From: Nelumbo lutea
Taxonomy: Eukaryota > Streptophyta > Magnoliopsida > Proteales > Nelumbonaceae
DNA length: 64,000 nt
Assembly (NCBI GenBank): GCA_022828595.1
Contig: JAKGHH010000005.1
Coordinates: 31,508,193-31,572,192 of the forward strand
Direction of reading: 5' to 3'
Every line of letters starts with the position of its first letter. Position 1 is the first letter of the stretch. Both the position numbers and the translations under genes were made by a program. Positions 23,920-35,900 of this stretch are shown here, piece by piece. A model generated the notes under the pieces. That model did no database searches. It had not been told where the DNA came from and worked only from the letters and a program-made list of their open reading frames with translations.

Positions 23920-24122
23920 AGCTTGTGCTTGCCTTTCTTTTGTTTTTTTCCTTGAAATGGCATTAACCAATCCTACTATTTCTTCTCTACTCATACAGCT
24001 GGGGCTGCCCTTGAGATCTCTTGATAAATTGCAATCATCTAAAAATGTTGAAGAGTCATTCATGGCTGAAACAACTGATGATTTCTGAAATTGTCCTTTG
24101 AGATATTCAATTAAAATGAACC
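23920..24122 (-). CDS. probable exon of unrecognised host gene
   Basis: A 203-bp minus-strand open stretch has an acceptor (TTTGCTTAG at 24123) and a possible donor (AGCT/GTATTT at 23920). It encodes FILIEYLKGQFQKSSVVS, then an acidic/serine stretch and SREEIVGLVNAISRKK. No transposon family matches. Composition and lack of stops suggest a real exon of a low-copy gene on the same strand as the exon at 28874. The function is not recognised. Confidence 0.45.
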
Positions 24123-24189
24123 CTAAGCAAATGCCCCGAGAAAACAAAGTTAAATACTAGCTACTGCAATGCATAAAATCTAAATCCTA

Positions 24190-24760
24190 CTCAAGCAACA
24201 ACAAAGTTAGAATATTCAGCAGTACAAAAGTAGTTTTCTTTTTTAAAGCAACTGACAACACCAATAAATAACTCAAATGAAAATTAATGTAGAAATATAG
24301 TCACCAAATTTTTTTTTGGGGCTGAGAAGGGCAATTATCATCTCTCTATAGATTCTTCAACTATCCAAAAGTGGAGATACTTAGCAGTGCAGTACAAGGG
24401 AGATTTTTCTTTAAACAACTAATAGCACCAATAAATAACTAAATCTGAATAAATGTATAAAATAATCACCAAACGTTTTCATAAAATAAGTATAAATCCA
24501 TGTGGACTGAGAAGGGCAATAGTCATCTCTCTCTATATATTCTTCAACTACCCAAAAGTTAAGATATTTAGGAGTACATGGGAGATTTTTCTTTAAAAAA
24601 CCTTGACACCAATAAATAACTAAATCTGAATTCATGTAGAAATTAATCACTATTTTTTTGGTAAAACATTTAATTGTCAATCCATATCGACAGAGAATGG
24701 TATAGTCATATTTACCTTTGGATTCTTCAACTACCCAATAGTACACATGCAGACATAATA
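24190..24760. repeat. three-unit tandem repeat, about 170-180 bp
   Basis: The landmark ccaataaataact recurs at 24261, 24428 and 24609. Each unit also holds a run like ggagatttttcttt and ends near attcttcaactacccaa. It probably lies in an intron of the minus-strand gene. Confidence 0.8.
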
Positions 24761-25037
24761 TGAATAAGGATGTAAGAAGGGATCTGTGTACAATATGGTA
24801 GAGCCTTACTGATTATTTTATATTACTCTAATGGAAGATATAATAGATGGCATAAATTCGAAGCCAACAACAATGAACCTATCATTTTAAATGCTTGTTT
24901 AGACATCTGCTAAGCTAGTTATACGATAAGTAAGGCATCACCTAGGAGCCTACCTACTGGCAGGAAAAACCAATAAGGATAAAACCAATTTGACCGAAGA
25001 CCCAAATTTTCTTTTCTGATCATTTCAGTTCAATCAA
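24761..25037. other. spacer, nothing recognised
   Basis: No coding or repeat structure was found. Confidence 0.5.
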
Positions 25038-25045
25038 ATTAAATG

Positions 25046-25231
25046 CATGGGTTTAAAAGACAGACTGGAAAGGGAACTGTTTTGGCCACCTGTTCCTGGG
25101 TCAAACGGTCCGACCATCTGGTCCAAACCTGAGTTAGACGGTTTTGGGGTTCGAATCCGAACCAGGACCCATGACCAGTTCCTGGGTCAACCGGTCCAAC
25201 CATCCAGTTAGGTCTGGTTTTCAAAACCATG
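25046..25231 (+). mobile_element. hAT-like MITE, copy F5 (186 bp)
   Basis: The left end is CATGGGTTTAAAAGACAG and the right end, reversed, CATGGTTTTGAAAACCAG. The interior has GGTCAA/CCGGTCC-type motifs. The flanks attaaatg at 25038-25045 and 25232-25239 are identical, an exact 8-bp target duplication that fixes the element's edges. Confidence 0.9.
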
Positions 25232-25239
25232 ATTAAATG

Positions 25240-26284
25240 TACCTTTTCTTGTTTAGCCACATGTTTGATTCGAGATAAAAAATTAAGTCTGAAAAATCTT
25301 CAAGCATTCATAATCCAAAGGCCAATCAATCCCTAGTGAAAGTCACATTGCTCCCCATTTTTTAGTAAGCACACTAATGCAACTCTTGCACTCAAAGTTA
25401 GGTCTTCTGGGAACCTCTAAAGCTTGTATGATTATCTCTCCTAGAGCTGGTCGAACAACACATCTTGAGGGCTCTAAATTGTTATATAGAGAGCCTGTGA
25501 TGCCAATAAGGGGGTGTGAAATCCGTTAGGGTTTTCATCTCCTAATGATTAGGGTTTAAGAAAGAGGGACCCTACCTCTTTGCTCCTATATTGGAATCAC
25601 CATTCCATTCTCTCTAATCAGTGGTTGGGATCAGAAAGACGTCCTAAAATTGCAGAGGCCCAACAATACATTTATACTTATATCCTTAAGGTCATGGAAA
25701 TGATCACTATGGCCCTTTCATGCAGAGTGAAAAGTTAGTTTTGTCCTCCTACACAATAGTGTTAGAATCAGATTAGGATACCACTAGGAATTGTTATGTC
25801 TAAACTTATCACCATCCTATGGGATTTATCCAAGAGTTCTTTTTCAACTGAGACCTCTAAAAATCAATTTTCAAAATATTTTTCAAAATAATTATCTATA
25901 CATATGAATAAGTAACCTTTTAAAACTCTTTAAAAGCAAAATACTGCAAATGCCCACCGGAGTGTACTGAGATCCTAGTCTAATTAGGATACTCTAGGAC
26001 AACCCTAGGAGACTTGTCCAAGTGCAATTAGTATTCTTCATCAGGAGTCCCAGTTCAACCAAAAGTGTTCCAATACTCATCCTGATATTACCCAAGGACT
26101 TATACAAGAATCCTAGTGTAACTATCCACCAAGGTCCTAGTCCAACTAGGATTCCTACTGTCTTGAACATAGCAGTTTGACACACTCATCTTGCTTGAGG
26201 GTGTATCTTTCTTGTTGGACAATACTAGTCTTAGATCATTTCCAATCACCCAACATACAGAATATGTAAATCACATAAATGAAC
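25240..26284. other. intronic or intergenic DNA
   Basis: Short palindromic CTAGTCC/GGATTC motifs recur (25970-26160) and a tagggttt motif near 25550 suggests a decayed repeat, but no ends or domains could be named. Confidence 0.4.
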
Positions 26285-26385
26285 TCACCCAACTGAATAA
26301 TCGGGCTTGCACAATCTTGACTCCCCTAACCAATGGACTCATCAAACTCAACTTTGATGGTAGTTGTAGGGGAATTCAAAATTAA
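26285..26385 (+). pseudogene. L1 LINE RNase H start (fragment)
   Basis: The frame ends LTNGLIKLNFDGSCRG, the standard opening of the RNase H domain at the C-terminus of plant L1 LINEs, where the Asp of N-F-D-G is catalytic. The domain is cut off right after it. Confidence 0.45.
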
Positions 26386-27239
26386 CCTTGGTGTATCAAA
26401 ACAAACCCATATCGAAAATTAACCCATGTATATCAAATTTCAATGCAGGTTTGACCCAAGTTGGACAGATCAGGCTTGACTTTAGCTTTAGGTCCAATGC
26501 ATAGGGTTTAGTTTGGGTTAAGCTTAAATTCAGTCCAGCCTACTAGACTTGCACCATAATGGTTCAATCATTTGGGTAAATGGGTTCAACAAATGCCATA
26601 ATTAAATAATAAAAATTAAAAAATAGATATAAATGCAAAAAAATAAAAGTTATAGAAAGTTTTGACATATTTAAGACATTATAAACTTATCATATCAAAC
26701 AAAAATAAGTGTGACAAACAAGAATCATTTTTAGAAATAATTATGTAAATGGAATAAAAATTTTAAAGTTACCCAAAAATGCGAATGTTTTTTTTTTCAA
26801 GTAAAATAGGCCAGCATATGATGTCATAATTATATAGAAAAAACTCAAAAAATATATTGAAATAAACAACATTGGAAGCACAAAAAAAATGTCTATAAAA
26901 TTTGTGTACATCTCTAATATTATATATATCATATTAAATAAAAATATTTTGATAAATAAGTACTTTGTTAACGATGAAAATGAAATGTAAAAACTAAATC
27001 CACTAGCGCACCATGCTTTGATTATTTATCCTTTTTTAAATGGAATAAGGATATTGAAATTATTAATGATATCTGAAATTGCCACATGCAACACACATGC
27101 ATATTTACTAGTATTATATAATATATATATAATGAAATTTGGTTCAGTTATTTTGGTATTACCTAATTTGGTTTCATTTTATTCAGTTCGGTTTTTATCC
27201 AAATAAACCAAATGGTCACCCTTATTTGTTCCTGCTCAT
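26386..27239. other. AT-rich DNA with hAT-like traces
   Basis: The parts at 26400-26600 and 27130-27225 contain TTTGGGTTAAGC- and GGTTCGG-type motifs seen in decayed plant hAT elements. No pair of ends with matching flanks was found. Confidence 0.35.
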
Positions 27240-28560
27240 TTTACATAATAAAGAAGTAGTTGGAAGAATTCTGAAATTGGAAGGAAATCAGTCCAGATGC
27301 CCAGACACTGGTACCCATTGGTGTGCTTGTTGAAGAAGATTCAGGGGCTGAGATTTCTGCAGATTAATATTGTCTATATTCCATATTTCCATTACATGCA
27401 TGGTGTTTGCATATTTCCATTAGTACATGTGTAACACATTCATCTAAACCATTCTTCCTACACTCCCCCTCGAGCTTAGAGTAAATGTTGAACCAGGTAA
27501 CCCCTTTGTGAGAACATCTGCTAATCGATCTTCAAATCACACAAAGGACAAACAAACTTCACCAAATACCACCTTCTCAAATATGAAATGTTAATTGATT
27601 TCAATATGTTTTGTCCATCACGTTGTAATGGATTGTGAGTAATGCTTATGGCTGTGTGACTATCACAGTATAATCACACCACAAGTTGCTCAAATGCAAC
27701 TCTTGAATCTTTTAATAGAACCTTCAACCAGAGTAGTTTTGACACTCCAGGAACCATTGACCTATATTCTGCTTCCACGCTTAACCTAGCCACAACTAAA
27801 TTCATCTTGTTTCCCTAAGAACCAAGATTGCTGTGACAAACGTGCAATAGCCAAAATTAGAATGCTTGTCATCTGGGATCCTGCCCAATCTACATCACTA
27901 AATGCTTTCAATTTTAAATGACTGATTTTTTTATCAGTATAAGTAGATTTTATTAATATCAACTTGAAGATTACATCGATGTGGGATTATTAATTTTGAA
28001 TGACCATGATTAGTAAATAAGATTCCTTTTCCTAGAGCTCCCTTGAGATACAATTAAGGATCCTCTCAACCACTTCAAGATGGGATACTCTAGGCTGATG
28101 CATATATTAGCTAATCACACTAATTACATATGAAATATTTAGTCATGTATGATATACATAAATAAGTGCCCAACCAGCCTTTGATATTGCTCCTTATCTT
28201 TCAACAATGCACTATTGTCTGCACTTATCCTGTTATTTTGATCAAAAGGCATGGAAATTGGTTTGACCCCTATTCTGCTAATATCCTTCAAAGGGTCTAA
28301 CACATGGTTGCATTGTGAGGTGAAGGTACCCTTCTTCAATTAACCAACTTCTCAGCCCAAGAAATATTTGAGATGGCCAAGATCTTTAATTTCAAATTCC
28401 ATTGGCATGAACTTTTTCATGTTATCAATCTCGATTGGATTGTTGTCGGTGAGTTTGGACAAAGACAAAATGTTACACTGCTCTTCCATGCTTATCAAAC
28501 CAGGCCTTAGGCAACTACACCGATCCTTAAATCAATTTTCTTAGTCAACAAACTTTACTC
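27240..28560 (-). mobile_element. Ty1/copia relic: reverse transcriptase end, RNase H, 3' LTR
   Basis: On the minus strand it reads from the late reverse transcriptase (EIKDLGHLKYFLG, about 28400; then YQRLVGHLFMYI, about 28170) into RNase H (SDVDWAGS, about 27890; TKHIEINQHF, about 27600). The polypurine tract CTCGAGGGGGAG follows at about 27475-27464, then an LTR starting TGTAGGAAG and running left to about 27240. It is full of stops. The sequence is nearer to the 18.8-21.5-kb element in type than to the 41-53-kb pair. Confidence 0.8.
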
Positions 28561-28873
28561 TAATTACCTGAATAACAGAATCATGGAGGCAGTAACATAT
28601 ATACTTCTTCATGTACATCCCCTTTCGGGTATTCAGTTTGGTTCTACTTGGCAACTCATGAGCAGACTCATGTTGGGGAAAGTTCGGGTTTTCCATTCCC
28701 TAGGCAAGATAAATTAATTCGATCCTACCATCCTCAAGTGCATGTTTAGAAAACTATAGGCCCAATTACTGCATCTGTTTTCTAGATAGAAACAGCCGAG
28801 CAAAATTACAAAAAAGAAAATGAAATAATGTATTAATTAATTAAAAAAAGTAGGAAATAGAATTTTCACTTAC
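28561..28873. other. spacer, nothing recognised
   Basis: It is partly AT-rich and probably intron of the minus-strand gene. Confidence 0.4.
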
Positions 28874-28960
28874 AAGTTCAGAACCGGATAGGAAAAAAAG
28901 CCAGTTGACATCTTCACGCCGATTATTTCCAAGAGCTTTATCTCGATCCAATGAAGACAT
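28874..28960 (-). CDS. probable first coding exon of unrecognised host gene
   Basis: On the minus strand an ATG at 28960 opens 29 codons, MSSLDRDKALGNNRREDVNW continuing to LSGSEL, and ends exactly at a strong donor (CTT/GTAAGTG). An in-frame stop lies upstream, so the ATG is a plausible start. There is no transposon similarity. The next exon found on this strand is at 24122, which would make an intron of about 4.7 kb containing repeats; a missing exon between them is likely. The product is not recognised. Confidence 0.5.
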
Positions 28961-29088
28961 ATCACGGTTTTAGAAATTCCTACCAAAGTCTACAATCCAA
29001 AGTGCAGAAGAAGAAAATACAAAATGTAGTTGCAACAACTCAAAAGTCATCAACCAATCCTCTCCTCCATGAATGCCAACGTTTGAAG

Positions 29089-31148
29089 GGCTTCCGTTGT
29101 ATAGGGCTACCACAAGGACGGATCATCTGCGTTTGAACATGAATGAATTTTCCTTCAAGCTCGCACCAAATAGCGACAAGTCAAAACTAGCTTAGTGGTT
29201 ACCCGTCTCTTCCCCAAACCCCGTATCACCACCAATGTGCAATTTGCTACTTATTCTACTTATTCTTGTAAATGGGCGTGTGGGAAAAGAATGCAAGTTA
29301 ATGATATACTGCATTGAGTTTTTTAAGATAACTAATGCCTTGAGAGTTTGAGTTTGAGAAGAGGAATGAAACAAGAGATACAATTGATAACATCGGTGTA
29401 AAAATTAAAAGTGTGTGATGAAAAGATAGAGTAATGCCGGTAGAAGTGTGTGTTAAAAAATAAAAGATAGAATGGAAAATATGTGTACAAGACTAAGGTG
29501 GGCAAATTTAAAAGGAGAAAATGGATTTTAGATGAAGAAACTAATGGTACGTATAAAAAAAGTAGGAAAAGTACATTTAGAAGAATATAGAAGAAAACGA
29601 CAATGATAAAGAAATTTGGGGGTCGAATGAAGATGATAAAAATATAACCAAAATATAACAAGTATTTTATAAAAATTGGGAAATAAACAAAATGTAAAAT
29701 ATTTAGAAAAAAAATTTAGAATCATAAAAAAGGAAATTAAAAAGAAAGTCAGTGATGCTAAATTTAAGTTATATTATGAACCATGGTTTTTAAAACCTAC
29801 CTAGAAACATAACCAGTTGGGAGTCCATTTTCTGGTTCGACGGTTCAACTGTTAGGTCTAACGGTTGACCTATGACATCATAAATCAATTACAAATAAAA
29901 ATTATTTATAAATAACAAAAAAGCATAAAATTAAATAAAACACAGAAAAACAAAACTATCTAAATACAAAAATAATAAAGTACAGAACACATAGAAAATA
30001 CAAAAAATACAGAAAAACACAAAAAATTCAAAACATAAAGAAAAAATACGGAAAAAAACATAAATTAGGATGTTCTGAAAATACAAAAATTAATAATCAA
30101 GAAGCTATTAATTTAAGCAAATAATTATCATTTGATTAATTAATTGAAAATAAAAAGAGATTTTATCATTCTTCATTTCTTTGACATCATCATTCTTTGA
30201 CATAGCAAATAAGCAATGTAATCTTACTTCAATAAATCCATGCATGAATCAAGAAGAAAAAATTAATAATAATACAAAAATCAAGAATAAGAATCAAGAA
30301 GCATTAAATTTAAGCAAATAAGCACCATTTGATTAATTAATTGAAAATAAAAAAGGGATTTTATCATTCATAAACAACATCATTATCATCATTGTTTGGC
30401 ATAGCAAATATGCAAGGATTGAAAAAAAAAATAATGAAGCAAGATTAATTAAGCAAATGTGAATATGTGACTCTCTGTTGCTAATTATGCAAGTAATTAA
30501 ACAAAGAGTACTAAAATAGAGAATCTTTGTAAAATAGTATGGAATCCCAAAAATTTTACGTGAATGCATACGAATTCAAAAGAAAAAATGTTGGGCTCAC
30601 AAAAATATCAATAGGAATTCAAAAGGAGAAACAAAAATCATAAAAAAAAAAACATAAACTAGATTCCAGAAGCAAAAACAATAAAAGCACGAAGTTACCT
30701 GATGTTCGCCTTCTGACGGAGAGATGTTAGCCTTTCGCTATTAGTAAGCACTCACTGACTTTCTTTACGCGTAGATGCCTAGTGGAGAACGAGCTGGTGG
30801 GAAAGAGCTAAAGATCATGAAAAGCATTTCCACACAAGGAGGCAGGCGGCTGGGAAGCTTCGCTTCTAGAATGCCGACTACATGCGAATAGTTTAAGGAT
30901 GGGTTGATTCTTATTCTTGCTGCCCGCTCGATTTCGAGATGTTCCCGAGAAGAAAGAGCTCGCAAGAAAGCTTGTCAGTGGAAATGGTGTTGGGCTCACA
31001 AAAATCGTCGTCGATGGATTTTACTTTTTTTTTTTTTTGCTTTTATTGTTTCTTTAAATTTTTAAATCAGAGATGGGAAGGGTTAGAGTTAGAACGAAAC
31101 TCATTTTCATTCTAATCCTAGCTCATGAATGAATTGGGGTCGGGGACA
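29089..31148 (+). repeat. composite repeat, copy 2
   Basis: It is homologous to 2289-4222: same lead, same LINE fragment, same hAT-like insertion point. It differs by a roughly 295-bp extra block (30687-30981) and by keeping the complete right end of the hAT-like element (to 31387) and LINE sequence beyond it. Confidence 0.8.
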
Positions 31149-31387
31149 CGTTAGTCTTTTTATTTTGCTTTTATTGCTTTTTTAATCAGTGAAATTCAAA
31201 ATTATAAATCCGTGAATCATTTCACGGGTCGAACGGTTTAGCGGTTCAACCACCTGGGTCAGTACTTTTCTAACTTTTTCAATAGGTTTCGATGAGTTAG
31301 CGTTTTCAGTATAACCAGGACCGGAGGCCTAAACAGTTACTAGTTTTTCGGTCCGATCGTCCGATCTCGTCCAATTTTGAAACAATG
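29782..31387 (+). mobile_element. hAT-like non-autonomous element, copy F2 (1.6 kb)
   Basis: The left end is CATGGTTTTTAAAACC and the right end, reversed, CATTGTTTCAAAATTGGACG. The flanks ttatgaac (29774-29781) and tgatgaat (31388-31395) match at 6 of 8, and the sister copy's left flank tgatgaac matches the right flank at 7 of 8. There is no transposase. It carries a roughly 295-bp foreign-looking block. Confidence 0.75.
30687..30981. other. GC-richer insert, possibly mitochondrial DNA
   Basis: This block interrupts the hAT-like element relative to its sister copy, where about 11 bp (near 3890-3900) occupy the same place. It is far less AT-rich than everything around it and has the look of plant mitochondrial non-coding DNA (for example gaagcttcgcttctagaatg). 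The origin is inference from composition and style only. Confidence 0.4.
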
Positions 31388-31560
31388 TGATGAATAATAT
31401 TATAAATTAGACACTAAAGAGGAAGACAATGGAGTTCATAAAAAAGAAAAGCTTATATTTAAATTAATTTAGATACATTACAAGGAAGATCCAAGAGTCT
31501 TGATAAAAAATTAGGAAATTAAGGAGGATGGAAAAATATATTAAATGAATAACATTTAAA

Positions 31561-32028
31561 GTGAAATAATAAAAATATCTACTATACTAATAAGATAACT
31601 AAAATATCTATTATACTAATAAGAAAAAATAGATAATAAAACAAGATAAACAATTAAAGTGAAATAATAAAAATTAATAATTGATTACAAAATCTTATTA
31701 TAACTAAAAATAATTATATAATCTCCTAATAGTTATTAGTTGTTATAACTAATAAAATTTCTAATTCCATTCCATTTAAATTCTATTCAGAAATTTTAAA
31801 AACTAATATACATTAATTAAGAAAATAATGAATTTTATAAAAAATACTAGTTTTAATTAAGAAAATTTCTAATTCCATTCCATTTAAATTCTCTCTCTCC
31901 ATTTAAATTCTATAAAAAACACTATTTAGAAATTGTAAAAACTAATATACATTAATTAAGAAAAATTCTAATTCCATTCCATTTAAATTCTCTCTCTCCA
32001 CATCATTGCACATTTGCACTCATCCCCT
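31561..32028. repeat. AT-rich DNA with roughly 100-bp tandem units
   Basis: The phrase ctaattccattccatttaaa occurs at 31761, 31869 and 31968, each followed or preceded by aactaatatacattaattaag. This suggests about three degenerate units of 100-108 bp. Confidence 0.7.
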
Positions 32029-32063
32029 CATCTCCCCCCCACCCCCCACCCCCCACCCCCCAC
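32029..32063. repeat. poly-C / CCCCCCA microsatellite
   Basis: A run of C interrupted by single A at near-regular spacing, strongly pyrimidine on this strand. Confidence 0.9.
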
Positions 32064-33607
32064 TTTCCCTTCTATTAATTATTTAAAAAATTTATAAACA
32101 TATCTTTCTCCTTTTGCATTAGTCCATTATCTCTCTCTCTTCAATTATTTATTTTTTGATAAATGTAAAACTAATTATTATATTAAGTGGACCTAATTTA
32201 CTTAACATGATTCAATTTAGTAAATTAGTAAATTGACCTAACATGATAAATTAATTAATTCAATTTAATTTGATAAATTAACAAAATCAAATGAAATTAA
32301 CATAACCCAACTTAATGTAGTTAACTGGGATAACTGCTAGTATTTGGCCTCCCTAAACTAATTGAGCCAGGGAAAGGGACTTCTCCAGCAAGGAAAAGGA
32401 ATAATTGGGATACTTGATCAGAGATATGAATGCGAATGGGGAGTGAAGTCCCTATCAGGGAACCCGTTAAGACAAATTTTGAAAATAGTTTTATATAATT
32501 ACAATAATGCCTCTACATATATTGGGCAAATTTCAATTTCTATGGTATCTTCGTGATTAATGATGATAGTCAAGTGTAAAACCAATTTGAATTACTGAAA
32601 TTTTCTTTCTTTTATGTAAATAATTTTCCCAAAGCAAGCTTTTAATTACAAAAATGGAGATTCGTAAATTCTGCCATGTTAATTTGTTAAACTAATTAAA
32701 TATTTAGATGTATAATAGTAGTAAAAAATTAATAATTAATAGTATCTAATGCCAATGCATCAAGTTATTCAAAATAAAATATTACTAAGATAAATCAGGA
32801 AAATTAAAGCAAGTATTAATAAATAATACTATAACAAGTTAAGAAGTATTAGTAAGTATACATGCGTACTATTTCATTAGATGTTTTAAATTAGCCGTTC
32901 AACTTGAAATTATTAATTGCATGGTGCATCTATATTTAAATATAATTTAAAATAAATGAAAATGAATAAAATATAATAAAAATTAGCAAAAAATAAGATT
33001 CATTCAAAATTGATATAGAATAGTGAAAATTAACAACAATTTATCTAACCATAATAAAAATTAATACAAGTTTATCTAACAATACATTACCCCATTATCC
33101 AAAAATAATGTTTGGATTATAATCAGTTTGGTTTTGCCCAAGTGAAAATGTGATAAGGGTCCTTCAACTTGGATTTTGTTTAACAATGCCTGTGCATCAT
33201 ATATTCCCCACTAGTGTATGCGCATGTGTGCGTGCGTGTACACACACACATTTCTAAGTCTAGGTTTGGTCCACTTAATATGGATATTGTATGAGGTTAG
33301 ATCTTAGATTAATTAGCTCCACTGAATGCCCTGTTTTAACAACTTAGTGATGACCTCGCCAGTTGAACCATTTAATCTTTTGACTTGAACAATGCGTAGT
33401 CATAGGTTAAGCATTAATTCTCTTCTTTTTCCTTGTATTTTTATCTATTTTCATCATCATTACTTAATAACAATAATTCTCATTTACCACACTTAATAAC
33501 AATAATTCTCCTTCCTCCAAACCCCCTTTTAAATTTGCCATTTTTTTTTATTTATTTATTTTTGAATTCCACATAAGGAGGGATTTCCTTTTCTAGTGTC
33601 TAGCCAA
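32064..33607. other. AT-rich intergenic DNA
   Basis: No gene was recognised. It includes an alternating TG/CA tract at 33214-33252 and a short duplicated phrase cttaataacaataattctc near 33461 and 33490. Confidence 0.5.
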
Positions 33608-33775
33608 GTGGCATCACTATCCCCCACTTTCTCCTAAATTGTTTCTATTTCCTATTTATCTCCTAAATTATCTGTAATTTCTATTTATCCTCTCCCCCAC
33701 TTTGACAAATGGCACCAATATCCCCCACTTTCTTCTACATTATCTATAACTCATATTTATCCTATCCCTCACTTT
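33608..33775. repeat. degenerate tandem duplication
   Basis: Two units share the phrases tggca(t/c)ca, tatcccccactttct and atttatcct. Confidence 0.6.
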
Positions 33776-35109
33776 TTATCTATACTAATAATTAAGCACA
33801 TGTGAGAAATTTTCCTTCATATTAATTACTTGAATTTTAGATATATCATAGTTTTGATCTCCAATAATTATTGATTTGTTTTGTTAAATAACAAAACAAA
33901 AATAGATTTATACATAATTATTGGAAATATATTTATCAAAAAATAATAAATAATCACTTAAAATACAATAAATAGTAATTTTAGTATATATACATATATA
34001 ATAAATATAGATTAAGATTTTAAAACTATTATTAATAAATATTATTTATTTTCTAGGATTATTAATTGATATAAGTGAAACTATTATTAATAAATATTAT
34101 TTGGGAACATTTTTAATATACATATTAAACAATAATAAGTATGATAAATAGGAAATATTTTTATTAATGATGGAAATGGAATGTAAAATTTAAAACCAAT
34201 TGGAAATAAAAATATTTTCCTATTTCTCTTATTAAATCCTATATTTAAGATATATTTTTCTCATCATTAAATTCTTGTAATTAAATCCATAATATTAATT
34301 TTAATAGTATAAAATAAATATTTTGAAAGTAATTTGAAAACAAAACCATCTTCTTCCCTCCTGGTGGTGGGTAAGCAATTCGACCATTTGGGGTTAAATG
34401 GATTAATAAATAATTCCACAATTAAATAATAAAAAATAAAATAAATAACTATGATATGTAAGAAATATTTTTATTAATGATTAAAATGGAATGCCAAATT
34501 CAAAATCTACCTAGAAATGAAATGATGCCATAGTCAAATATAAAATTTTTAATAATAGAAAATATAAAGAATCACAAAAATAAAAAAAAAAAAGATAAAG
34601 AAAATTTTGGGCACATATCTAATGTTATATATTTATAAAAAATAAAATATTGGGTACATGTCTAATATAATATTGTGCATTCATTATATTGAACAAAAAA
34701 AGGTTTTATACATAAGAAATAATTTTATCAATGATGGAAATGTAACACAAAATTTAATGTCAACCTAGAAATCAAACAAGAAAGAGAAAAAGAAAGACAA
34801 AACATCAGATGGTACCAAATGGAGAGCCATCGTTGTTTAACGAAGAAGATGATGAATAGTGATGTTGAATAGTAAGAGCGAAAAAATTAAAATAAGAAGA
34901 AGAAAAAGAATGAGAAAGGGAAAGAAGTCTGGTGCAGGGAGGAGGGAAATCGCTTCCGCCTCTGATGGTTTGAGCTGGAGAGATGATGGTGAACAGTGTA
35001 TTCTAGAGATATGAGCAATTAGAAGCATCCAATTAAATTTATATTGATCCTAGGGGTATTTTCATAATTTTGTGAACTTCAAGGCATTTTTGTAATTTTT
35101 TGAGTAGGA
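33776..35109. other. AT-rich intergenic DNA
   Basis: The part at 34370-34560 resembles the interior of the hAT-like F elements but has no ends. Nothing coding was recognised. Confidence 0.45.
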
Positions 35110-35249
35110 TCAAAACTGGTTCAAGGGGTCAAGCTAGGGGCTCTTGTTCAACGGTGTGGATTTTTGGGTAAAAAAAGGAGGGTTGAGATGGGTCTAACTG
35201 CAGAGAGTGGTTTTGTGTATGTAGGCTAGTGAGATTAGCCGAAAAAAAT

Positions 35250-35900
35250 ATTTCCAAATGGATGGGTAAATGGGTGTATTTTTTACTGAAATTTGGCAAG
35301 GTGAGGTTTTGGGACATTCTGAGTTGATTGACGGGGTCAAATTGGTCCAATCGAGCCCAGATCAGGAAGATCTAGAAAAGGGTTTAATTCAATTGATATG
35401 TGACCTCGAAATGAAATCTTAGTGTAATGAAAGGGAAAACAAAGGTGTTTTGGGCTGAAATTTTATAGGTGGGTATTTTAGGGTGTCATTGGGATCTAGT
35501 GGTAATGTCTGATTGATTGAGGGGGGTTAAGATCGTAGAAATTTGAGTTAATGAGGGGATTCGAAATTGAATCTTGGTTTGATGAAAGCGTAAACAGGAG
35601 AATCTTGGGTTGGAACTTTATGGGTAGGTGCTTTGGTGTATCCAAAGTTTAATGGTGTGTTCTGATCAGTTCAGATATTTTTATGATCAAGGGAATCTGG
35701 GTTCCAAGTGTTTAAACTGATGAGAGGGGTCAAAATGGAATCTTCATTTGATGAAATGGTGAATGGAAGAATTTTGAGTTGAAATTTGTTGGGTAGGTAT
35801 TTTGGAAGGTCTTGAGTTTAATGGTGGTGTCTGATATGGGGATTAAGGTGTAAATGGGGGTTAATCAGGGGCCATTGGATTGGTATCAGATGGGTTTAAT
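35250..35900. repeat. degenerate tandem repeat, about 160-bp period
   Basis: The phrase gggtaggt-(a/g)-ttt recurs at about 35470, 35622 and 35791. In each unit it is preceded by a gaaatttt-like phrase and followed by a ggt(g)tctga(t)-like phrase about 40 bp later. The block is G/T-rich on this strand, unlike its surroundings. Confidence 0.65.

Larger units (their letters stand above)
29268..31560 (+). pseudogene. RTE LINE fragment, split by hAT-like element
   Basis: LINE sequence from the endonuclease end to the linker (29268-29781) resumes after the inserted element at 31388. There it runs through the Lys/Glu-rich segment (31400-31500) and ends in a decayed version of the pre-reverse-transcriptase part near 31560. 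Continuity across the insertion is shown by the third LINE copy at 52755-52900, which lacks it. Confidence 0.65.

Noticed and set aside
23846..24088. Plus-strand open frame of 80 codons
   Set aside because: It is the antisense shadow of the minus-str­and exon at 23920-24122, which has splice sites and better codon sense.
24190..24760. Regular repeats considered as a CRISPR-like array
   Set aside because: Units are 170-180 bp, diverged and without short conserved repeats and spacers; the genome is a plant's.
26363..27221. Possible hAT element from taggggaa to caccctta
   Set aside because: Ends look hAT-like but the 8-bp flanks do not match and no inverted subterminal repeats support it.
33214..33252. 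Alternating TG/CA tract as a regulatory Z-DNA site
   Set aside because: A common microsatellite with no gene nearby; no support for function.
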